64,000 nt of DNA from Owenia fusiformis (Eukaryota > Annelida > Polychaeta > Sabellida > Oweniidae): positions 19,369,759 through 19,433,758 of the forward strand of contig CAIIXF020000009.1 in NCBI GenBank assembly GCA_903813345.2, given 5' to 3'. The notes below the pieces were generated by a model, which worked only from the letters and a program-made list of their open reading frames with translations, had not been told where the DNA came from and searched no databases. Of the stretch, positions 55,711-64,000 are shown one piece after another; the stretch's first letter is position 1, and every line of letters starts with the position of its first letter. The position numbers and the translations under genes are program-made.

Positions 55711-55768
55711 GTGTATTTCCCACTCCATTTTCCTATTCCCGTGAAAATGTTTTTGCCCAGTGTATTGA

Positions 55769-56596
55769 CACAGGCTGGTATCGAAATATTTGTCCGCTGT
55801 GACGGAGCATGCTATTTTTCATAAAAGCACTAAGAATGCTTCACGATTTATTTTTTAACTCATATGTTTCGTTATATCAAAGAAATGTACTTACTCCATG
55901 CAAAGGGTATACCATTTGCGGGTAACCTTCACTTCTGTTTGAAGTCAAATAACGCTAGAAGTAAAAGCTATTGAAAACGGTGCCAGAGTATCAAACTCTA
56001 AAAAGCACCATTTCTTTTTTAACTTTTTAATGGCATGATATAGTGACACGATAATATTTACATATGTTTTCAGCATAACTTTGAATGTATTGATGAGATA
56101 TTAATGCATTGGGTATCTTTAATTTTTTTATAAAAAATAATATTAATATTTTTTGTCCGCTGTGACGGAGCATTTTCACAGTTCACATTTGCAACTGCTC
56201 CGTCACAGCGGACAAAAAAATTAAACATCATTTTTTATAAAAGAATTAAAAAGACCAAATACATCAACATCTCATTTATACCTTCTTAGTTATGCTGAAA
56301 TCATGTGTAAATATTATTGTGTCAATATATTGTGCCATTAGAAAGTTAAACAAAAAATGGTACATTTTGAAGGATGATACTCCTGCGCCATTTTCAATAA
56401 CTCTTCCCAGCGTAATTGGACTTCAAACAGAAGTGAAAGTTACCCGCAAATGATATATCCATTGCATGGAGTAAGTAATTTTCTATGGTATAACGAATCA
56501 TTTGAATTAAAAAATAAATCGTGGAGTATTCTTAGTGCTTTTTTGAAAAATAGCATGCTCCGTCACAGCGGACAAATATTTCGATACCAGCCTGTG
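55769..56596. mobile_element. 828-bp near-complete hairpin element, 5-bp target duplication
   Basis: Nearly the whole element is an inverted repeat with a 23-bp centre. Ends are CACAGGCTGGTATCG and complement, with ATTGA directly on both sides (55764-55768, 56597-56601). A 20-bp motif, TTGTCCGCTGTGACGGAGCA, occurs four times: 55790, 56153 and inverted at 56196 and 56556. So each arm carries it near the tip and at the centre. No ORF. This foldback is mobilised in trans, if at all. Confidence 0.88.
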
Positions 56597-56732
56597 ATTG
56601 AAAACCACTCAAATGCAATATCTTAATTGTGTAATTTGTGTTAATGGTATCTTGTATTTTCGGGGGATTGTTGAAATCCACTTCTTGCGCACATTTTGAA
56701 TTCACAGATCCATCAATAACATAATCAGTTAT

Positions 56733-56922
56733 TTACATAGTCAGCAAAGGAACACCCAGGTCTTTGTACACATAGTCAATCCAAAAGTTCATGCGTTTAG
56801 ACAAGAAACGTTTAATCAAGCCATATTTCGGAACAATATCAGTTGAATTGTTGAACTCCAGATAATTTGAATTAAAATCAGTGAACTCTGGCCAGTCAAA
56901 GAGGTATTTCAGGCTGGGAGAT
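56733..56922 (-). CDS. Carboxylesterase coding exon 3 (last)
   Basis: Residues 584-646 and stop TAA at 56733-56735. SPSLKYLFDWPEFTDFNSNY (usual WPxF segment) and CRMNFWIDYV-like RMNFWIDYVYKD end. Found by phase and similarity; acceptor TTTCCAG. Confidence 0.88.
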
Positions 56923-59397
56923 CTGGAAATACATAACTCACGATATAAAGATTATGGCATCATGGAATACCATCATAGATCGATTAAACACAGGTTTTTA
57001 GATGCGATTTGTATCAGAATGCATTTATGGAGAGAGTTTTCATCTTATTACAGATATTTAGAAACTGCCATAACAAGTGGAACGTACTTTGCATGGATAA
57101 AGCTCGACCAAGTTATAATTATTATGTTGTTATTATTATTTTATCAATGCTATTAGAGTATCCCTCTTTTTCTAGTAATCCGCAGCCATATATCCCATTA
57201 TCTATATAGTATTATATATCATATGAAAGCTACTTCTCAGTGATTATTAAAAGCCATATGTTCTTACCCAGTCCTGGCAAATTCTCCCCAAGATTGCATC
57301 ATAAGATTACTCAGTCTCCTCTCTCCTTCTGTGACATTTAGGTCTAATATATACTTTGCTGTGCCAAATACGAATGGAATATCATCTGCATGTACACTAT
57401 TCACCCAATCTGGTCTATCCGGGGCAATGATGCGTATTGCTTTAGATAACTGCACATGTAGGTAGTAACAGTAAACCTTCTTTGGTGAATGTTTCTTATA
57501 AAGGGTAGCGAATTGATGTGTTCCAGCAATTATGGAATGATCTGTTGTTGCATCAATGACACCTGCAAATAGCATTTGGTATTTCCGTACTTGGTTATTA
57601 TGTCATTACCACCAAAAGGGGCGGCATATTGTTATACCGGCGTAGCTTAGCTTGTATTTGCGAATTCAACTTCAGCTGTCGGCTACCGAATCGACCTACT
57701 ATTTTATGGGCAACTTATTTAAATATGAATAGTAGCTGTCAGCATTCCATTCATATTTAAATGAGTTGGTCATAAAATAGTAGGTTAATCCGATAGCCGA
57801 AAGTTGAATTGGCGAATACAAGCTAAGTCTCCGACTTTTTGTGGGCTGCTGTTGGCGTTCGGCCTTTGGTATATGTAGGTGAATTTATTCATTGCTATAT
57901 GGCTTGGTGACATTCACATGAAGTTGAAAATGAAAAACTACCTTTACTCCTGTCGGTAGACCTCATAGACTCATCCGTTGAATAGTTGTTGTAGATGAGA
58001 GATAGTGCTCCAATTAGTGCCGCACTATAATTGCTTGTTTTGTTGATGTCCATACTGATCGCTGCTTTGAATTGTGACATGTTATACCCCAGGCCTAGAT
58101 CACCAAAACGCGAACTTATTTCTGGACCACTCATGAATCCTTCATGACTGTTGCATCCATTTACAAAGTCAACCGGCTCATATTGTCCTCGCTCTAGGAT
58201 TGTCTTAGGATCATCTGCAAAGAAGGACCCATCCATATTTGGAACAAATCTCAGGTCCATCAACATTGAAGCAGACAATACGTCAGAAGCTGTTCGTGTT
58301 CTCAAACAGTTTAAATCCGCATAGAAGTCACATTTTAGTTTATACACAAGTTTTTCTTCCATTTCACGATTTTTTCCCTTTGGATTCATTGCCCATGGGT
58401 CAAACAGAGAACCACTCTGTGCGATTGCTTTCTGAAAAAGACCCTTTGCCTGATTGGATATCATAAGCATAGTAACTGCAGCAGAACCAGCTGACTCGCC
58501 AAATATGGTCACAGAGTTCTTGTCTCCGCCGAAATGTCCAATATTTTCTTGGACCCATTGTAAAGCGAGAACCATATCTTTGAGTCCCCAATTACCATCA
58601 TCTGGCCCAGACTCAGTTGAGAGGAAACCAAAGACGTTCAGTCTATAATTGATGGTAACGATGAGTACATTGGCGTGTTGGGAGAGGTAGCCGCTGTCGT
58701 AGATAGTACTCGAGCCTGTTTGGAAGCCACCTCCGTGAATCCACACCATCACTGATAGATTACCACCCCCAGTCCAGTTCCCGGGAATCCACACATTCAG
58801 ATATAAACAATCCTCAGACATATCTAAGTATTCACTTTCTTGCATACACGATGAGCCATACTGTGTCACCTGTTTTATCCCTTGCCATTTTGGCTGCTTC
58901 TGTGGATTCACCCAGCGCATTTTACCAGTTGGTGCAGCTGCATAGGGAATACCCAAGAATTCAGTTATGTATGCTCCAGCAAAAGTTCCTAGACGATAGC
59001 TCGTAAGTTGGCCTTGCAGTGCCCCATTAGACGTGTTCACAACTATTGATGGTCCAACTACGTATTTGGGTGGTCGAAATGGAGGCGACATATTCATCAA
59101 GTCTATATTCCCATACTGTATGTGTTGTTTCTTTGGTATCGTTTGTTTGAATGTTTGGAGGACTCTCTCACATTCAGGGTAGTATCCCTGAAGGCAACAG
59201 GCCTCATTTCTTACCCTACCTTGACTTTTCCAATGTCCCTTATCACAAAACCAGTTTTCACACTCAACTTGCTTCCAGCCTCCAGGTGAACATTTTGTAT
59301 GTCCACCTTTTCTCGCAATTTTCTCACGAGTGCTTATTGAATCATAAACACAAAGTAAGAGTGTTAAAAACACTAAAGTAATATTATTTGTGTGCAT
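56733..59397 (-). CDS. Secreted type-B carboxylesterase (cholinesterase/lipase family), 3 coding exons
   Basis: About 646 residues. A signal peptide (residues 1 to about 22, NNITLVFLTLLLCVYDS) is followed by a six-Cys region (C36, C46, C51, C67, C68, C76). The alpha/beta-hydrolase domain starts near residue 110. It hydrolyses carboxylic esters; the substrate is unknown. Family marks: EDCLYLNVWIP, oxyanion hole WIHGGGF, nucleophile S302 in FGESAG, acid E419 in NSHEGF, and H543 in SVHADDIPFVFG. The triad is therefore complete, unlike in neuroligins. Several N-glycosylation sequons (NTS, NWT, NLS, NMS, NYS) fit secretion. No membrane anchor is seen at the C-terminus. Intron 1 (57563-57941) carries a palindromic MITE. 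It is convergent with paladin. Confidence 0.92.
57268..57562 (-). CDS. Carboxylesterase coding exon 2
   Basis: Residues 486-583. Acceptor TTTGCAG, donor CTGG|GTAAGA. Carries the catalytic His in VNSVHADDIPFVFG and the MMQSWGEFARTG segment typical of the family C-terminal half. Confidence 0.92.
57603..57880. mobile_element. Palindromic MITE next to GTCA-CCACC element remnant, esterase intron 1
   Basis: 57603-57640 resembles the GTCACCACC element start (TACCACCAAAAGGGGCGGC, CATATTGTTAT). 57647-57832 is a palindrome: GTATTTGCGAATTCAACTT mirrored by AAGTTGAATTGGCGAATAC, and CGACCTACTATTTTATG mirrored too. Confidence 0.7.
57942..59397 (-). CDS. Carboxylesterase coding exon 1
   Basis: Residues 1-485 plus one base. 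Carries the signal peptide, Cys-rich region, oxyanion hole, nucleophile Ser (58492-58494) and acid Glu (58141-58143). Donor AAAG|GTAGTT; reading past it gives a spurious 15-residue tail. Confidence 0.92.
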
Positions 59398-62040
59398 GTT
59401 TAATCAATGTATCGAGCTGCTTATAAGTGTCTTTCACGTATATGACATCGTCATGAGGTTTTTCAAGTTGTTAACATCAAATCTTATCTCCCTGTTAAAA
59501 GTTAAAGTTTATTGTTCTTTTTGAGCTACTTCCGCATAGACCTATATTGGCTTTTAAAACAAACTTTTATGATTTTAAAGGTTATATATTACACAGCTTA
59601 TATACGAGTGCATTAATTGACCTCCCTTTATTTTAAACGTCCAAAATATGTCTTCAAATAAGAGAATATTTCCAAATTATTACTTCAAAAATTCATTGTC
59701 AATTCACATGGTTTGTCAGTTATCTGTTTAAAAAGAAGAATACTTGTAGCTAAAATCAAGCTCAGAATGAGGAAAGAGATCAATTGTTTATTTCTCACTT
59801 TTTGATATTAAAATTAACAGAACGCCTGATGAAAAAGTAATGTGTCAAATATCAGACTTATTGTGTAAAAAGAACTTAAAGTATTAACTCAGTGTTCTAT
59901 CATCCGTTTGCCTTCTAAAGAACATCTTTGAACCATGTCTACATTTTCCAAACGACTAGTATTGTCATGGATCAGATGAGTCTGGCTGCGATGCATGAAG
60001 CTGTTATTTTTTCCTAAAAAAACAAGTCAAGCGATGTTCCATTTTTTTCTCAATAATTTATTCACCAATGGTCTTTTCAATATACATAATCTCTGAAACA
60101 TTTCACATGGGGACAGTTAAGTACGTATCTTAGAAAGGTATTTCGGAAACATTTGCGCATCTCAAAATGATTCTGATACTGATTTGCGCAAATGACAATC
60201 TCAGGCATACTTACATGACATAAAGACGAACACCTGGTCAAGATGGAGGTTTTTCCAGTGGGAGGCCTGCACATTGCACATAGCTACATGTAGCTGAAAA
60301 CGGCCACTCATAAGATAAATGATTATGCTGATGCTCTTAGCATGATATAACACAATTTTTATTTAGTCATATAAAGATGACAGCACAAATGCATATGAAA
60401 AAGTATATAATATTGTGTGTTGCGTTTTGCATGTAATTCGATATATCCTTAATCATTTACCATCATTTTAACTTTAGAGTCTTTCTCTGCTTTCATCTTC
60501 CTTTTATTGTAATTTTATTGTAAACCTGTGATAAAATACGCAGTAAATCAACATCAATTCTTAACATTTATTGTTTTCAAAAAAGTTAATATTTATCCAA
60601 TAGATTTATCCTGCACTTAAAAGAATAAATGAAAACGAAAATGCACCGTGACTGCCAGGGATTGCTGAGCGGGAGATACACCGGTAGATATATATTTTCC
60701 ATCTGAGATATCAATTAGATTCCCACATGTTATTTTATAACACTACTAATTATGGACAAATGTACATATGAGTATGAACTTATAATTTCTGATTCAAGAG
60801 GCAAAATATTTTTAATTATCAATTTTGTTAAATTGAATCTCTCGTTGGGTTTTCCCAATGTATATAAGATTTCATTTGTTATAATATGCTTTTGAACTTA
60901 TTATGCGACGTTGTTTTTAACGTGGTATGTTCCAGTGACCGACCCCCTTAAACCGTGTAAAGAAGAAAGTAATTTACGGCGCATATGCGAATTACTCAAG
61001 ACAATATAAGCGATGACAGTAAAGGTGACGGGAACATCCTGGAAGCGCACACGATAAGCTGTATTATAGAATTAATTATTTTCACCGTTGTTGAGATTAA
61101 CGTTGTCATCGAGAAGAAAATAAATGTTATCATTATTTGAGCCAGAGTAAAATAAAATCAAGAAAGACTTCTCAGAGAAGGTTGAATTAAGTTTGAGATA
61201 CTAAAGACCGGACCTGCATTGAATGAGATCAAGAATTGTTGAAATCAGCTACGTCGATCCAGCATGAGATGATCAAGTTCGGAGGAGGACTTCATGATTG
61301 ATCTTGATGATGCAAGTATAAATTTATTTTGTACATCTCAATTCAACTAATTCAAATTATTGATAGTAATATTTTGCGAAAGTTCTCACCACCTTCGAAA
61401 CGTTTAGTTTTTTCAACTGGTATTATGAGAAATCAATCGATATCAAATTGATCTCATTACTGCATCGATTTTCTATTTTGTCATTGAATGTGACTTACAT
61501 AGATATACAAGTAGTGGCTGGTATTAGTTTTACAACATTTAAATGAGAAAATGCACAAAGTTTGCTTACATTTCTATCATCGGCTATTGATGATTCGTTT
61601 ACCCATTACAAGAAAATGCTGGAGAGAGCCTCAATTGAGAGTTAATTAATTCGATAAAGTAATTCATTTGTTTGTTACTTTATTTCCTTTCATTTTGTAT
61701 GGACGTTTGGATGACGTTGTGTATTGCCGCACATCTGCCTATTATTGTATACAGATCACAGAGTGGCTTTTAGATCCATTCGGGAAAGTTTTCGAATGAG
61801 TGAGATAGAATAGATGATCAGACAGTTCAAATTCAAGATGTATATTGCTTTGAATTCACACAAATGGAACGAGAAGTATAACCACTTGAAAAAACAGTTG
61901 GTCTAAAGCAAGTGCAGTCCAGCATCTGTAATTTATATCTTATATCCTAAATTAATTACTAAGTATTTCGTGTAAAAGGATTTTCTCACCTGTATGTCTG
62001 GAAAGAACCTGTTGTTGTAGGACGTATAGACGAAGATTTG
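59398..62040. other. Non-coding region upstream of the esterase
   Basis: It presumably holds the esterase promoter on the minus strand. TTATAAG about 30 bp upstream of the ATG is TATA-like, though too close to the ATG to be sure. No other gene, RNA or clear repeat recognised. Confidence 0.4.
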
Positions 62041-62370
62041 TAAGGCCAATTTAAAGGTCAGGAACTCTGAATTCACAATGTTGTTGGGTTTGAGAATACA
62101 ATGTCTTTACTTTTTGTTCCCCTGAAGTTCATTTTCCATGTCGGATACCATGGGGAAATTGCATTAAGATCAGATTGCAAAATTTTGTTATTTTCAAAAA
62201 GGTTTGCTATGGAATATGGTTGGTATAGAGATGTATCATCGGCGTAAATATAACATTTGCTTGATAAAGTTTCCGGGGAATCATTTATCAGAAAAGGTCA
62301 TCCATCAAAAAAAGTAAGGGTCCCAAAATAGAGCCTTGTGGAACCCCGGCATTGATATAATGTTCATCGC
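62041..62370 (-). pseudogene. LINE reverse transcriptase fragment
   Basis: Minus-strand translation shows NAGVPQGSILGPLLF (62355 downward), then a frameshift, then CYIYADDTSLYQPYSIANLF with the YADD catalytic motif, and WKMNFRGTKS before a stop. These are conserved blocks of non-LTR retrotransposon RT. It is broken at both ends; the upstream part is cut off near the 62383 element end. Confidence 0.8.
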
Positions 62371-62382
62371 TTAAAACAGACG

Positions 62383-62410
62383 CAGTGGCGGATCCGAAGG
62401 GGGGGGGGGG
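62383..62410 (+). repeat. Orphan CAGTGGCGGATCC end with 12-G run
   Basis: Same terminal sequence and G-run as the 19079 element; no matching right end found downstream. It abuts the LINE fragment, so it probably inserted into it. Confidence 0.6.
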
Positions 62411-62625
62411 CGTCTCTGGTTTCGAATGCTTCAACAGTTTGACGATTTAACAAGTATAAACTTTGAAAAACTTTCGAACTTTCTACATGGTTCTGATTCA
62501 GTACCAGATAATATGCTACGTTCACGCGTGGCAACATGTAATAATTCCATGCATCCTTTTCCCATGAGATTCGTCTGGCATTCTTTTTTAAGTGTGGTAA
62601 GTCACGTTGAAGAACTATTGAACAG

Positions 62626-63674
62626 AGAGAACAAATGAAGGGACATTCTTTCCTTCACAGGAGTTAGAGCCAAACGTTCATATGGGGTTGTAAAGAAAAA
62701 GAGAGAACAAGTGAAGGGACACTCTTTTCTTTACTAGAGTTAGAGCCAAACGTTCATATGGTGTCGTATAGAACAGAGAGAACAAATGAAGGGACATTCT
62801 TTTCTTCACTAGAGTTAGGGCCAAACGTTCATCTATGGGGTCGTATAGAACAGAGATAATAATGAAGGGACATTCTTTTCTTCACTAGAGTTAGAGCCAA
62901 ACGTCCATATGAGGTCGTATAGAACAGAGAGAACAAATGAAGAGACATTCTTTTTTTCACTAGAGTTAGAGCCAAACGTTCATATGAGGTCGTATAGAAC
63001 AGAGAGAACAAATGAAAAGACATTCCTTTCTTCACTAGAGTTAGAGCCAAACGTTCATATGGGGTCGTATAGAACAGAGAGAACAAATGAAGGGACATTC
63101 TTTTCTTCACTAGAGTTAGAGCCAAACGTTCAAACGAGGTCGTATAGAACATAGAGAACAAATGAAGGGACATTCTTTTCTTCACTAGAGTTAGAGCCAA
63201 ACGTTCATACGAGATCGTATAGAACATAGAGAACAAATGAAGGGACATTCTTTTCTTCACTAGAGTTAGAGCCAAACGTTCATACGAGATCGTATAGAAC
63301 ATAGAGAACAAATGAAGGGACATTCTGTTCTTCACTAGAGTTAGAGCCAAACGTTCAAATGAGGTCGTATAGAACATAGAGAACAAATGAAGGGACATTC
63401 TTTTCTTCACTAGAGTTAGAGCCAAACGTTCAAATGAGGTCGTATAGAACATAGAGAACAAATGAAGGGACATTCTTTTCTTCACTAGAGTTAGAGCCAA
63501 ACGTTCAAATGAGGTCGTATAGAACATAGAGAACAAATGAAGGGACATTCTGTTCTTCACTAGAGTTAGAGCCAAACGTTCAAATGAGGTCGTATAGAAC
63601 ATAGAGAACAAATGAAGGGACATTCTTTTCTTCACTAGAGTTAGAGCCAAACGTTCAAATGAGGTCGTATAGAG
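62626..63674. repeat. 75-bp satellite, 14 copies
   Basis: Units contain AGAACAAATGAAGGGACATT, CTTCACTAGAGTTAGAGCC and AAACGTTCA. Because 75 is divisible by 3, frames stay open on both strands (up to 273 residues on minus) without selection. 63675-64000 beyond it is unassigned. Confidence 0.96.
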
Positions 63675-64000
63675 ATCAGAAGGGCAGAAGAAGGGAACAA
63701 CATTTAATTTTCATCACTGACTTCATTAAACATTCAGTCGTTATACGGCCATGATGTCTCTGAGTGTTTCACAATGCTGTAGTACTAAGGTGATATACAG
63801 TGCCTTACAGTGAACCTGTCATAAAAGACAATCAAAACAGAGCTGATGTAATTCACTCCACCTAATGAAAATTAATGAATCTTGTGGCGGATACATACCG
63901 TCTTTTTAATACAAGGCACAGAAGTAGCGATGATTTGTGGGAAGAGTTCCAATGTCTCACATATGGACGGCTTTATCATATTTTGGATGAATGTCGTTTT

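Noticed and set aside
57009-57209. Plus-strand frames across esterase intron 2
   Set aside because: Antisense to an intron; no similarity to any family.
62829-63650. 273-residue minus-strand open frame
   Set aside because: It is the 75-bp satellite translated; the unit length is a multiple of three, so both strands stay open. No domain or start context.

Overview
The window is eukaryotic, AT-rich animal DNA. It has short exons with GT-AG introns, kilobases of non-coding sequence, and many DNA-transposon and satellite repeats. Gene content (TIMM8, paladin, a secreted type-B carboxylesterase) and repeat style (CAGTGGCGGATCC-type termini, frequent TACATGTA-like words) suggest a marine invertebrate, perhaps a mollusc or other lophotrochozoan. 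The lineage is a guess.

Layout. 1-9.9 kb: a complete small TIM gene (TIMM8, 2073-2333) among inverted-repeat elements, a 110-bp satellite with a mariner-type MITE inside it, and a 1.5-kb element packed with AGGTCA-like half-sites. 10.0-14.9 kb: a piggyBac-type transposon with an intact 586-aa transposase, preceded by a 725-bp-arm near-perfect palindrome. 14.9-31 kb: foldback elements, short-TSD elements, a broken LINE, several satellites, and no gene I can support. 31.2-53.0 kb: a complete paladin (PALD1-like) gene on the + strand, 19 coding exons, about 882 residues. Every splice phase closes. Intron 1 carries a 5.8-kb transposon with long inverted arms. 53-56.7 kb: intergenic repeats, including an 828-bp hairpin element with a 5-bp target duplication. 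56.7-59.4 kb: a secreted carboxylesterase gene on the - strand, 3 coding exons, about 646 residues, tail-to-tail with paladin. 59.4-64 kb: non-coding sequence, a LINE reverse-transcriptase relic and a 75-bp satellite.

The three host genes are unrelated in function: mitochondrial import chaperone, phosphatase-like signalling protein, secreted hydrolase. The most notable observations are as follows. (1) In at least four paladin introns a tandem array is built from the 3' end of the preceding exon plus its splice donor. (2) The first CX5R motif of paladin has Ser in place of the catalytic Cys, while the second motif keeps Cys. (3) The intron-1 transposon has satellite arrays inside its inverted arms and a decayed ORF in its core. 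(4) A full-length palindrome sits directly upstream of the piggyBac transposase.
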